Source: Hippasteria phrygiana (lineage: Eukaryota > Echinodermata > Asteroidea > Valvatida > Goniasteridae). Taken from it: a stretch of DNA of 64,000 nt. The stretch lies in contig JAZGUH010000533.1 of the NCBI GenBank assembly GCA_037893225.1, positions 1,116,001 through 1,180,000 on the forward strand, written 5' to 3'. The notes beneath the pieces are model-generated. The model searched no databases. It was not told where the DNA came from and was given only the letters and a program-made list of their open reading frames with translations. The translations under genes and the position numbers were made by a program. Positions 1-10,921 of the stretch are shown one piece after another; position 1 is the stretch's first letter, and every line of letters begins with the position of its first letter.

Positions 1-375
1 CACGCTCGCGTGCGTATTTTACGCACGCGCTCGATGCAGCTTCGACCAACAGGGTGTATACAACTTGCCAAAATGCGCGCGCGACTGAAATTAAAGAACA
101 CGCGCAACCTGCACGCGAGCGCGGCACCACTGTAAAAATGGCGTCGGCGAATTCCTGTATAGACTAATCCGGCGACCAAAATTAGAAGCATTTACTGCGG
201 TGACGAGGCGCTCGCGTGCGTGTTAGACGCACGCGCTCGACGCAGCTTCAACCAACAGGGTGTTTACAACAACTTGCCAAAATGCGCGCGCGACTGAAAT
301 TAAAGAACGCGCGCAATCAGCACGCGAGCGCAGCACCACTGTAAAAATGGCGTCGGCGAATTCCTGTATATATAG
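1..375. repeat. Truncated MITE remnant with internal duplication
   Basis: Two closely similar blocks of about 160 bp (1-158 and about 207-372) run in the same direction. Each has the order GC-rich stem, CCAACAGGGTGT, TTGCCAAAATGCGCGCGCG, GGCGTCGGCGAATTCC. Between them, from 158, sits TATAGACTAATCC followed by a CAAAATTAGAAG stretch, which is the left end of the MITEs at 5102-5336 and 7946-8179. I infer a rearranged member of that family, cut by the window start. Confidence 0.6.
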
Positions 376-494
376 ACCTTTCCATTGTTTGTAAACAATG
401 CGCATTCCTTGGTTGGCAAATGTGTTTGGGGATGTCGTCTGCACAACAAAATGGAGGATCATTCGTATGCAAAGTCACAGCCGATGTTGTCGGG

Positions 495-531
495 TACTTC
501 CAAAAATGTAAGGCTTACATTTTTGGAAGTA
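495..531. repeat. Perfect 17-bp hairpin between 11-bp direct repeats
   Basis: TACTTCCAAAAATGTAA (495-511) and its exact reverse complement (515-531) are separated by GGC. The hairpin is bracketed by GTTGTCGGGTA at 486-496 and 532-542. It falls just after ATG 484-486 and just before the open frame that begins at 533, so it looks like a small insertion that split the start codon from the rest of the YqaJ gene. Whether a mobile element or a replication slip made it is unknown. Confidence 0.75.
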
Positions 532-532
532 G

Positions 533-1020
533 TTGTCGGGTATCAGCCGAATTAGCGAAGAACACTCTTATTTTCCAAAGTCAAGCTGTTCCGATCTTTC
601 TTCTTCATACGTGCAACAGCTAGACCAGATATCCAGAGAAAGGTATAATGAGAAATTAATGGTTGAATTCCCAAATGGAAAATTTGAAATTCCGGATCCG
701 TTCGGTGGCGGATTGCAATACATCAACAACCCAACCCTGTGGCCTACCTGCTTCGAATATGGTGACATGTACAATTACCTCATTAATTCACTTGGGCCAT
801 ACACAAAGGACACGATGAAATCCTTCAAGTCACTGGAGTCCTACAGCTACTTTGTGAAAGGATTTGTCCAGGCAGTACTGTACTCACCAGTTGGTGATAA
901 CAGCCCCGTGTGTGTACTCCGAAGCAGAGTGACCCACTCACAAAGCCTGACAAAACCCCCTGTGAGTGCTTGGATAATGGTCAACAAATTCACAGGATCG
1001 GTGGTTGCTGCGCACTGCAG
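533..1020 (+). pseudogene. YqaJ-type transposon protein, N-terminal exon
   Basis: The open frame carries a leucine/aromatic-rich segment and ends in VVAAHC. It joins in phase to the acceptor at 1755/1756, where a GEACSHIAA motif follows. That HC...GE.CSH pattern precedes YqaJ recombinase domains in many invertebrate transposon proteins (family knowledge). There is no ATG at 533; the likely original ATG is at 484, separated by the hairpin insertion. The donor site directly after TGCAG (1020) is not GT but AGGGGGG, the start of an 18-G run, so splicing here is probably destroyed. I infer the second gene of an ISL2EU-like transposon, now broken. Confidence 0.6.
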
Positions 1021-1755
1021 AGGGGGGGGGGGGGGGGGGAGTGTACTAGTATGATCTTTGTATTTTAACGTTACAGATTTCTTAAAAAAATAATGTGCCA
1101 GGACATTGCCTTTTGAAAGAATAGGCCTCTGCATAATTTACTCCAGTCTTCTGCTTTTTGAAAATTACGTCAAGATTTTCATAAAATAGCATAATGGCCG
1201 TTGACATGTTTATTTAGGTCCTTGTGTGCCTCTGACAACTTTCAAATTTTCAGTCAATTTCCTGAAAGGTGACAGATTTTAGGCGAAAACATTTCTCTTG
1301 GTACCGTCAGTACTTTACCCACTTTGGTACTCGGTGGCATAGCAAAGAAGGTGGGAACCTCTCTGACCCCCACCTTTGGCTGTTCGCCCCCCCCCCCCCC
1401 CCCCCCAGCCCCTGTTCTTGTTATTCCCCCCTGAGAGCAATCCTGGTCGTGTTACTGGTAGAAGACAATTGTTATTCAAAAGTTTACATTAACATAGTCC
1501 TTTAAAAACAATGTCAAAAGAGGCTGCAATTTACAGGACTTTGTTGAGTCCATTTCCACCAGCCAATTTTCCAGAGGCTGGCTTCAGTCCATTTGGGCTT
1601 CAGCTCTATTCCTGAAACCAGAACAGAGACAAATCCGGGATTTAGAAGAAAGTGTTCACGGTGCGGGCATGCAAATAATTTCACAAAATTAAAAAATGAA
1701 GGGTCTTGGAATCAAGACAAACATTGACATGATTTGTTGGGATTTATTTTTTCAG
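1021..1755 (+). other. Presumed intron with G18 and C20 runs
   Basis: Non-coding stretch between two coding segments that match in phase. It ends in a good acceptor (pyrimidine tract then TTTTTTCAG at 1755). It contains G x18 at 1022-1039, where the donor should be, and C x20 at 1387-1406. No other gene is visible. Confidence 0.5.
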
Positions 1756-2113
1756 TCTTGGAGAGGCATGCAGCCACATTGCAGCAGTAATGTTCAAGCT
1801 GGAGGCAGCAAATCGTCTGGGTTATACTTCACAGGCGTGTACTGAAAAAGCATGTCTTTGGAACCAAGACTGTCTGAAAGGGAAGTATTTAGACCCGTGT
1901 ACCCTCCAAGAACTTCACTTCACAAAGCCCAAACATGACAATCAAAAGAAGAGGTCAGTACATCCATTTGCAACCACCTCAACGGCAACCTTACAAGATC
2001 TGGACTTGGATGCATTGAAAAGAGTAAACCCCAATGCATGCATATTTTCTCTCATCCCAAAAGAAGATGAGGATACTGATACAGCATCAGAAAATGAAAA
2101 TAATGTAATTTAA
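1756..2113 (+). pseudogene. YqaJ-type transposon protein, middle exon
   Basis: This segment starts in phase after the acceptor at 1755 with a CSHIAAVMFKLEAANR stretch, followed by CTEKACLWNQDC (a C...C pair typical of the cysteine-containing linker before YqaJ domains) and a charged region. The frame hits TAA at 2111-2113. Downstream, an exact 19-bp tandem duplication (2191-2209 and 2210-2228, ATCTTATAGCTTCAAGCAC) lies between this frame and the nuclease frame. The nuclease is in another frame, so the gene is disrupted unless an unseen second intron exists. Confidence 0.6.
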
Positions 2114-2232
2114 GTAGAGTGGGAGCCGAAACTACCAACACCGTTTTGTCACCTGAGAGGAAATGACATTCCTCATCATCAGATAAGTACATCTTATAGC
2201 TTCAAGCACATCTTATAGCTTCAAGCACATCT

Positions 2233-2931
2233 GGCCAGAGAAAGTCAAATTTGTGGCACCTCTATCGATTTGGTCGCATAACTGCATCAGTTGTGGGATC
2301 TGTTGTAAAATTCATGGATGGGTCATCAAAGAGGGATGTTGCTTCACTTTGCTCCAAAATGCTTGGACTTAACTCATTTTTTCCAACTAGAGCCATGAAA
2401 TGGGGGATTGATCATGAGTCAGTGGCCTTGGCTTGTCTGAGACAGCGTTTAGAGTTGAAGGGCCATCAGAATCTTACAATGTGGAATATTGGGCTGTTCA
2501 TAGACCCAGATTCACCATTTCTCGGAGCATCTCCTGATGCCATGGTTAGTTGCACTTGTTGTGGGGTACAGTGTGTGGAGATTAAATGTCCCAACAACAA
2601 AAAAGATGCACACAACCTGGATCCACAAAGTTTTCATGGAGCCAAAGCCATTGACTGTTTAAATGTAACAGGGAAAGAACAAAATTATGCAATTTCTCTT
2701 AAGGAAAGACATGATTACTTATACCAAGTGTTGTGCCAAATTGGTGTTCTACACAAATTGAAAAATGTATCATCTGGGTTGTTTGTTATTTGGACATCCA
2801 AAGGTATGTTTGTGCAGAAGATTATTCATAATCAAGACCAGTGGAAAGCAATTAGGGAAAGCAGTGAATTGTTTTTTAAACAACATCTCCAGCCTGCAAT
2901 TCTCAGGTTTTTAAGGAAGCCAGAGTTGTAA
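2233..2931 (+). CDS. YqaJ-like viral recombinase / lambda-type exonuclease domain
   Basis: A PD-(D/E)XK nuclease of the YqaJ family. Within the 226-residue frame counted from 2251 I see GRITAS (8-13), WGIDHESVA (about 51-59, the conserved glutamate helix), FLGASPDAMV (about 90-99, catalytic Asp), VEIKCP (about 109-114, the E-x-K pair) and YLYQVLCQIGVL (about 157-168, the Q motif). The catalytic set is complete. Family members act as 5'-3' exonucleases in phage recombination. In animals they occur as the second protein of ISL2EU-type DNA transposons (established knowledge). The N-terminal part of the gene is broken upstream, so this domain is preserved in a damaged copy. It converges on the transposase gene ending at 8569. 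Confidence 0.85.
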   Translation, partial: GQRKSNLWHLYRFGRITASVVGSVVKFMDGSSKRDVASLCSKMLGLNSFFPTRAMKWGIDHESVALACLRQRLELKGHQNLTMWNIGLFIDPDSPFLGASPDAMVSCTCCGVQCVEIKCPNNKKDAHNLDPQSFHGAKAIDCLNVTGKEQNYAISLKERHDYLYQVLCQIGVLHKLKNVSSGLFVIWTSKGMFVQKIIHNQDQWKAIRESSELFFKQHLQPAILRFLRKPEL

Positions 2932-3820
2932 TTAGGAATGATTTTTAAAAAATTCATCCCACTTTTTAAGGTTTGTGTAAAACGAACACAGTTGCAACAA
3001 AATATGCTAGCATTATTTCTTTTTTCTAATTCACAGGTAAATATGGTTCCTGAAAACTAGCATTAAAATGAATATACTATAAAAAAACAGTGATAAGGCG
3101 AATTAAATAAAAATGTTTAGTGTCCCTGTCCGCTTCCTTTTTGTAGGCCGCCTGGATTTAAAAAGAATTTTACTGGTGGAAATGAGGTGAAAAACCCCAA
3201 AAATGCCAACTGATCCATGGGAAAATAAAATATAAGTTTACTAAAACTATTAGGGGCCTAAAACCACTGTAACATGTTCAGTTCTCTTGTCCAACATGTC
3301 CCTTCCTTTTTTGTATCTTTGAACAGTTGAGAAGCCTATGGTTGTCGGAAATTATAAAAAGAATGGCGGCCATCTTGAAAATAAGAATTAAAAAGCCACT
3401 CCTCCTTCCTTTAAAAAAATAACCGGACACTAAACATTATTTTTTTACTTGGCCTAATAACAAGAGGTAGATGTTTGTTTTATTACAAATGCATGGTGTT
3501 TGGGCGGGTACATGTAGAACAGCTAGTGTTGTAATTTCATGTACTTTATGAAATGTTTGCCTTTAATTTGAAATTACAACTGCTGGTGTCTTTCTCTTCA
3601 TGTTTTAAAATGGTCATATACATGTACATATAAATAACGGTTCACGTTGGTACCAGGTTTGAAGTTAATTTTATGTACCAGATGTGGTGCAGGGAAAAAG
3701 AGATTGCAATGATAAGAACTTATAAGGTCATCAACTCTTCGCAAACATGTAGGTTTGCATGCATGTGTGACTATACATCCTTGAAACTATAATAATTACA
3801 ATGTATGTGGGCGATTCCAG
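2932..3820. other. No gene seen
   Basis: AT-rich DNA downstream of the YqaJ domain. No coding pattern, RNA gene or repeat structure is recognisable. Confidence 0.5.
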
Positions 3821-4509
3821 CGTCACTCGCATTTCACTTATTTGCATCCTTTTACAATCTTAGTGATGTAGTTTTTACAATACAGGGAATTACTCTTTCA
3901 TTTTTGGTATGGAAATACTCAATATATAAGGCATTAACCCAATGGTATTAAGAAAATTAAATGATACTAAATATGAGCATGACACTGTTGGACAAAACCG
4001 TCACTCGCATTTCGTGAAATGGACATGCCAAAAATTGTCTTGGTTTTAATTAAAAAGTTTCCTCAAACCAAATGCACCACAACCAAATGGTAATATGTAC
4101 TAGATACCTACCATACTGAAGTATAAATGAGGGTAACAAATATCTACAACAACTAACTGTATTTAAGTTAGAGGGGAAAAGTGCCGTCACTCGCATTTCC
4201 GTCACTCGCATTTCAGTTTGTCCGTTCATTAAGTTGTGAACAAAATGAAGCTTTTCCTCCACAATTCTTATCAAGTCTTGGCTAAGCCTTTTCAAACAAC
4301 CTTTATAAACCTTTTGAGTGTGCTCAAAATACTAATTACAATGAAAAAAAAAGTATTTTCTGAAATATTTACAAATGTACTATAATTTAATAATCCACAG
4401 CCGCAAAGGCACTAGCTCTCTAGTTTCTGCAGTCCCATACTAGATTCCTTATTAAGTTGTTAAAGAATTTCTATGAATTGTGTTCATCCATACATTTATG
4501 TACTATTTG

Positions 4510-4680
4510 AATTAGCTCACAATCATCAGAAGTTTAAACCATGAGGTGGGGGTGCCCCACCCATGTCGGGGATTGTCACTAAAATTGTTCACTTCATTTT
4601 GTCACTTCAAAAGTGACAATCCCACATCTTGGGTGGGGCAGCCGGGGGGGGGGGGGGGGGGGGGGGGGGGGTGAAGGAAG
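4510..4680. repeat. Foldback repeat ending in a 28-G run
   Basis: A stretch with GTGCCCCACCC...GGGATTGTCACT is followed by its inverted counterpart AGTGACAATCCC...GGGTGGGGCA, then G x28 at 4644-4671. A related copy occurs at about 38015-38250, with the same GAGGTGGGGGTGCCCCACCC core and the same exit toward GGAAGCAA...TAGGCGCAT. Part of the terminal sequence recurs inverted at about 47665-47690. Confidence 0.6.
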
Positions 4681-4689
4681 CAATTGATA

Positions 4690-4745
4690 GGTGCATTTAG
4701 TAAACAAATAAATAAATAAATAAATAAACAAATAAATAAATAAAT
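4690..4745. repeat. AAAT microsatellite
   Basis: A run of AAATAAATAAAT units with minor interruptions. Confidence 0.85.
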
Positions 4746-5101
4746 ATCAATAAATGATTGTATCTTTAACATTATGAGATCAACATCTGAACATTGAGAA
4801 TATTTGCTATACCTATATTTTACCCTTAGTTTTAGACCTACTGTTTTAAATTGTTTACAATCCTCAATAGCACAATTATTATCTTTACAACAAATACTTG
4901 TAGTCTATTTCCTTTGGTAGTAGGCTACTATACTGCAAATCATATGAATAATCAATTTAAATTACCTTTTGTTTTAATACAACCAGACTGTATTGCAGAG
5001 AATTGCAGAATTGTACTAGTGTTGCATGCTGCTTTGTGATGATTGTGACTGTTCCTATGGAGATGCAATGCATCATGGGTACCACAAATGATGCCTGCCC
5101 T

Positions 5102-5336
5102 CTATAGACTAATCCAACGAGCAAAATTAGAAGCCATCTTTGGGTACCCAATCGGGCGGTACTGCGCTTGCGCGCGCATCATACACATTCTTACTTTTAA
5201 GGCGCTTGTTTACTTTGGCAATCCTATTGGTCAAAGGCGCACTGAGTGCGCGCGTATGACGAGCTCGCGTGTATGGTACCGCTCGATTGGGTACCCAAAG
5301 ATGGCTTCAAATTTTGCTCTTCTGATTAGTCTATAG
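5102..5336. mobile_element. MITE family A, complete copy
   Basis: The ends are CTATAGACTAATCC and GATTAGTCTATAG. The inverted match continues inward for about 50 bp through AAAATT.GAAGCCATCTTT and GGGTACCCAATCG. Length is 235 bp with no coding capacity. A second nearly same-length copy (234 bp) lies at 7946-8179, and a partial one at 158-190. Confidence 0.9.
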
Positions 5337-7756
5337 GCCCTTGACAATAGGTATACACAGTGCATGTATATGTACTTCCCTCAATACCATTTAAGAGCTT
5401 CTCTGCCTGCATTCTTATAATAGAAAGTGGTATCGTCAGTCGCATTTCATTTGTCACTCGCATTTCACGTCACTCGCATTTCAAATTTCAAGGGCTCTCT
5501 ATTATAATATGCTGGTTTTCTTTTTTTAATACTTGTTGCTTTTATACTTGGTATTGGTGGGAGAAGCAAATTATGAATTGTCAAAAATATAATCACTACC
5601 AGTTATTAAAAAAAAAGAAAAAGGGATCTCTCTGTCACTCGCATTTCATACCTCTCTGCGTCCACAGCTGGGTACATACATGTCTTCAAGAAAAGTCATA
5701 GGCAGATTTTTTTTTTTTTTTTTCAAAAGGTATAAAGTCATACTATTAAATTGCATTATAATTTTGTGACTACTGCTTTCTCCAAGAGAAAAATGCAAAC
5801 AAATGAAAATGCACATGAAGTAGTTCATTTTTTAAGCCAAACATAACAAGGAAGAAACGGGACATATTTCATAGAAAATGATAAAGATTTGACTAAAAAA
5901 GTTTATATCCTGGTCCTTACATCTATTAGCAATAACTTAAAAATGAAAAAGAAGTTCAGGAATGAATTTGATTTTTGGGGGCTATGTCCCTGTTTGCATG
6001 GAATTGCCCATATGTATCCCTAACCCTCCAGCGTATTTTGGCTAGAAACCCTGCCAGACGCATCAGGTCAAGCTGTCACCACTGTGCTGCGTCTGGCAGG
6101 GTTAGGGAATGCCCCTGTATGTGCTAAAAGTATGATTGTCTGACTTTGGCCAAATCGAAAAATGAACCACCAACAATTTCGACCAGTATTAGGATATATC
6201 TGATCAAAAAAAGAGAAGCTTGTGAATTGAACTTCATGAGATATGTTTCAAAAATGTGCTAATTTATACATGATGTCAATACATTTTTGCATGTCTACAA
6301 AATGAGCTAGCATGTAATCTTTTTGAAACAAGAAAAAGAAAAATCAATAGGTGTTTGGGCCTCAGCTCTTATATAACTAATGCAATTCTTTAACCCTAAC
6401 CATCCCTAACCTGCCAAAATCAAACACCCCATTTGTGTTGAATTTTGTGTGATTGGGTACTGTAGAGCCTTGGCACCATCACTTTGCATGGGACTTGATG
6501 CCCTGATTTTGTCTAAGTACAAAGAATGTGCCATTGGTTTACTACACAAGTGTTGGAGTTTGTGTGGTTAGGGAAGGATTCTAGTAAAAAGCCTTGGGCT
6601 GTTAGGGTTAAGGGTCATATTACAGTCTATGCGCTTGAGGATGAACAGGTAGGCCTAAGTTTTAAGATTTTGTTTAAATTGATCCAAAGTGGGACAGTTT
6701 TTTATATGGTTTGGGAGATTATTCCATAGTTTGAGCAGTGAAATAAAGGCATGTTGACCATATGATTTGGCAAGCACTGGATCTTTGGAACTAGAGCAGA
6801 GGGTGGTATTTCTTGATTAATTCTTGGAGATAGACTGCAGCTAATATGCATTTGTAAACCAGCAATTTGAAATTATCCGGGATTTAACTGGTAGCCAATG
6901 CAGCTGATGTAAAATTGAGGAAATTGGTTCATGTAAACTTGTTTTGGTGACAAGCCTAGATGCAGATTTCAGTATTGGTTTGATGTAACATCTGTTATAT
7001 ATCGCAAATATTTTGATTGCATAGTGTAGTTATAAATTTAACAATATTTATTATATTTTATAAGCTATTTTATTTGTAAACAGCTTACATATTTATGTAA
7101 ATGTTTATACTTCAAAGACTGGTACATGTATATTTAAGTGAAATGGTCTGTGTAAATCCCAAACTGACAAGCTATTATTTCTTTGTTGGTAACTTACAAA
7201 TAAGAATGGTGTATATATAGGTTTGATTGATCAGTGCAATGAAATGTTATTTATTGACATAGTAATATTTCATTCTTTTAAAAGAAGAGCCACTTTTACT
7301 TGACATTCCCTGGCAGAATATCTGTGGGAATGGTTTGAACTGGCAACAGAAGCCAGTCATTTTTTTCTGTCCTCCATGCAATCCAGTCTGCTATTTTAAC
7401 TATATTATTTTTAAATTGGAGATATATTTCACTGATTTCATGTCCACACTGAACACTTTAAGGAAATTATATTTTTATTATGAACTGAATGCATAAATGC
7501 ACAAAAACACTTTAATTTGTACATACAGAAATGGAATAAATACATGAAGTTCAATTTGGTTTATCTTGTAAAATTAATGGTTTGGTGTTTCCCCCTTAAA
7601 TTTGAGCCAGTCATTTTACTTTTATAAATATCTTAATATATTTCTGACCTGAGACCGTCTTATAAGACACTTTGGTTTGGTCCAATAACTGGCCATGAGA
7701 AACATTACTGACATGCAAAAGATTGGTTCATCACACTTATATTCCAATATTTAAAC
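5337..7756. other. No gene seen; one strong hairpin
   Basis: AT-rich non-coding DNA holding the last three copies of the 14-mer repeat and a perfect 16-bp inverted repeat, AACCCTGCCAGACGCA at 6047-6062 and its complement at 6088-6103 with a 25-base loop. Otherwise nothing recognisable. Confidence 0.5.
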
Positions 7757-8442
7757 GTAGTGTACATGATTGGTCATTGTTGCAATTTTTAGAAATGGGC
7801 AGATTTGGGGGTCTAGTATTTTATAGGAAATATCGTTCCACTGACCTGCTCAAAGTTTTACGTTGTTGGATGGAGAAAAAAAACGAGAAAAACGCTCGTT
7901 TTCAACCGTTGGGCGGATGATAGCCTTTAGTCAAGGCGCGCATGGCTATAGACTAATCCGCCGAGCAAAATTAGAAGCCATCTTTGGGTACCCAATCGAG
8001 CGGTACCATACACGCGCGCTCGTCACACGCGCGCACTCATTGCGCCTTCGACCAATAGGATTGCCAAAGTAAACACGCGCCTCAAAAGCAGGAACGCGTA
8101 TGACGCGCGCGCGAGCGCAATACCGCCCGATTGGGTACCCAAAGATGGCTTCTAATTGTGCTCGTTGGATTAGTCTATACCGCGTGACGCGCCCCGAATA
8201 TGCCAGCATGTCCGGGGGCGCCACTCGCGCCTTGACTGAAGGCTACAGGGCAGTTTTCCAATGATTTCAAACTGGAAATCGTTGGAAAACGATATACATT
8301 TCCACTTTTCTCGACAACGACAGCACAACTGGTGCCATCATTTCACAGGATGATTGAGACTACTATTAACTTAGTCTAGTAAGGTATTTCGTAACAATTC
8401 AGTATACAAAAAATGGAGGATTACCCGTCGTGTACACTACCT
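7757..8442. mobile_element. MITE family B with a family A MITE inserted
   Basis: The ends read GTAGTGTACATGATTGG and, inverted, GTAGTGTACACGA. Internal landmarks shared with 24330-24802 and 36282-36763 include CCAAATCTGCCC/TTTCTGAAAATTGCAAC-type flanks, an AACGAG...CGTT stem and a TAGTCAAGGCGCGC stem. The copy here is inverted relative to the other two and is interrupted at 7946-8179 by a complete family A MITE, so family A moved later. Confidence 0.85.
7946..8179. mobile_element. MITE family A, nested copy
   Basis: 234 bp, with ends CTATAGACTAATCC and GGATTAGTCTATA. It has the same internal layout as 5102-5336, including CCATCTTTGGGTACCCAATCG and its inverted partner. It sits inside the family B MITE. 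Confidence 0.9.
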
Positions 8443-8568
8443 TTTATACGTTATTCAGAAAACCTATATTTTGATATCACAGAAAAGTACACTCATTTGT
8501 CAAGGATAAACCAGCATACATGTACATGTATCTGCGATTGAAACTCCACTTTCTTTGAGGAAGTCACA

Positions 8569-9628
8569 CTACTTGACTAGAGCTGGAAGAAGATTGGTCA
8601 ATGCTGCACACACTATAATTATTTCATCAATAGTTTTGACCAATGTTATGGGAACAACATGCTGCAATATGTGAAATTCCTTTATACGTCCAATTGCCCT
8701 TTCTACATGAATGCGAACATTTGACAGACTGCGTGAACCTGCAACTTCCTGTCCTGATAGTTGTTTCTTTCCTTTAGTGAATGCAGGAATGGCAAGGGTG
8801 GCACCGTGTACAGCAAGTTCCTCAGCAATAGTGAACCCTCTGTCAGCTAAGATGAGGTCACCAGGCAACAGTTTCTCATAAAACCCACTCTTTTGGGTTA
8901 TTGTTTTATCTGAAACTCTACCTCCAAAACATTTAGACAAAAACATGACTGCACCAGTGGGTGAAATGCCTATTAATACCTTAATTGTATTGTGATGTTT
9001 GTAGTGGCTGTATGTGTGTGCTCTAAGCTTTAGATCTGAAGGCCGTTGCATAAATATTTCAAAGCAGTCAATAATGACTGTTGCTTTACGATATTTCTTT
9101 GACTTCTTAAAAGCTGTGGGAAGTGTCCACCTCAGGGTGTGCCTATCTGGCCAATTTATCAATGGCTTCAGCTGAACAGCCATGTGCCTAATCCATAAAT
9201 GAAATATGTTTGAAGCACTTGATCTTGAAATTTTAAATCTGTCAGCAATATCATCAAAAGCTAAATCAAGCCTAAGCTTCATTAAAACTAACAACAGCTG
9301 ATCTTTTAAATTAAGACACTTGCAATATGAAGGAGATACACCCTTGACTAGCTGCTGAAACAACCACAAAAAAACTAAATATGAAGGAAGACCAGTGTAG
9401 AATTTACATTTTTTGTCTGATTTAATTTTATCATTGGACCATTTCAACTTGTCTAATGTCCTGTGTAGAGAGCAAATATCAGATTTAAGACTTGGTATTT
9501 CATCACGGTACATTTTGTGTGGGTCATCACAGGGTTCCACAGTCTGGCTTGATGAATCAGTTGTTTTCTTTCCATCTTGTGCAAAATCTTCTTTTGCCCT
9601 CTTTCGTGAAGGTGGCAAAGGCACATTG
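8569..9628 (-). CDS. DDE_Tnp_4 transposase (ISL2EU-like), catalytic exon
   Basis: Cut-and-paste transposase. Counting in the 358-residue frame that opens at 9645, I see a coiled-coil-like stretch (about 48-75), a helix-turn-helix of the HTH_Tnp_4 type (about 112-152) and the DDE triad: D193 in VIIDCFEIF, D268 in LILADRGF and E315 in RIHVERAIGRIKEF. All three catalytic residues are present and the frame is intact to its stop. The ATG at 9645 is probably not the true start: TTTTTGTTTCAG ends at 9629, so the exon begins at 9628. It joins in phase to an upstream exon (10269-10468). In ISL2EU-type elements this protein is encoded together with a YqaJ nuclease, which is present at 484-2931 on the other strand. 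This is the best-preserved gene in the first half of the window. Confidence 0.9.
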
Positions 9629-10268
9629 CTGAAACAAAAACGCATTTAAAACAAAAACCTTATCAGAATTCAGGTTTGCATTTTGCAAAAAAAAAGTTGT
9701 GTTGCCCTCTGCGACCGACCCTAAAAGTCACAAAAGTCTGGTTGTGTTTTTTTATTATTATTTTAAAAGCAATTTTCAAAATCTCACCTTTTCCCACACA
9801 AAACGAACAAGTTTTATTAAAATAATTGTCTTTTAAAAATACAGCTACGATGGCACAATCGTGCATTTCGCCATTTCAATTATAAATCAGCCTACTTTTT
9901 GCCTCCTGACTTTAGAGTTACACAACGTGTAGTATTGTTTTGATAATTTCAAGGATAGTAAAACAAATTAAAAATAAATAAATAAAGTAAATAAATAAAT
10001 TTAAGGTTAACACAAGTTTTTTTTCCCCTTACTATACTTTTGTTGCTGCACTAGTATTTAGAACATACAATTAGATTTTATCACTGTGCACCAGAGCTTG
10101 AAACCAACTACACACAACTGTTTGTCGGTAAATAAGATTATTTTTTAAACCCCAACAGTGCTGAATCCATTGATTTTAATACAAATTTACACGCACCCTA
10201 GGGGGTTATAATAGGGATTAAAAGAATGCAAATATGTAAATCAAATGTCATGAGAAAAATAAACATAC
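9629..10268 (-). other. Intron of the transposase gene
   Basis: Bounded by a canonical donor GTATGT (complement of 10263-10268) and the acceptor TTTGTTTCAG ending at 9629. The flanking exons fit: the upstream exon ends with two bases of a codon and the downstream exon supplies the third, giving Asn. AT-rich inside, no other feature. Confidence 0.75.
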
Positions 10269-10468
10269 TTATTCACCAGGTCAGGTCCCAACAGCGGAGT
10301 TGATGAGTTGGTGGTTGGCTCAGTACATGTAGGCCTATCTTGCACGTCTTGGGGAAATTTCTCTAGCCTTTGCTTTAGCTCTGAGCGTTTCTTGCACCTC
10401 TCATAGCGCTGCAGATCCTCCTCTCTTTTCCTCTTTTGGTCAGGTGCGGACTCGCTGAATAAGGATGG
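10269..10468 (-). CDS. Transposase upstream exon (end of THAP domain and linker)
   Basis: A 200-nt exon, inferred from the acceptor TTTTAAG before CCATCC and the donor GTATGT. It starts in phase 0 with PSLF, which matches the end of the AVPxxF motif that closes THAP zinc-finger domains (family knowledge). A basic, charged linker (KRKREEDLQRYERCKKRSELKQ) follows, and it then joins in phase to the catalytic exon. No stop occurs in frame. The exon was found by phase matching and has no Met of its own. Confidence 0.7.
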
Positions 10469-10921
10469 CTTAAAATCAACATGATTTTATCTCTGGAGTA
10501 ATTTCCTGTAGAATACCAAGCATGAGAAAGCAAACACTAATGAGGAATTAAAAAGCAATAAACAAAATTAAATCAAGGTGATGAATCCAAATAAGCATAG
10601 TTAGCTTCCCCATAAGACCTGATGAATTATTTCAATTGACATTGTAACACAATTTTGAAAGAAACTGATGCAATAGAGGGCTTCACTAGGAACTATGCAA
10701 AACAGAAGCGTTTTACCTGAAGAGCTCTCATCTTTGAGTTGGAATTGAAACAATGAATATAATTTAAGTCTAAGCTTGTAGCCTGGAGAGTGGTTTGTGT
10801 TTTGGGATCTCAAAAACAATTTGTTGATCGTTAAACATTCTAAACACGTGGTGAAATATTAGTGCCTGAAAGAACAGCACAATCGTATTTTGTCCTAGAA
10901 ATGAGAAAAAAGAAAACCCTT

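Larger units (their letters stand above)
3822..5647 (+). repeat. Cluster of eight GTCACTCGCATTTC repeats
   Basis: Seven exact copies of the 14-mer are at 3822-3835, 4000-4013, 4186-4199, 4201-4214, 5453-5466, 5469-5482 and 5634-5647. A one-base variant (GTCAGTCGCATTTC) is at 5435-5448. All are on the + strand, and I did not notice the motif elsewhere in the window. They lie between the two genes of the ISL2EU-like transposon. They could be binding sites for its THAP-type transposase or a separate repeat (inference). Confidence 0.85.
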
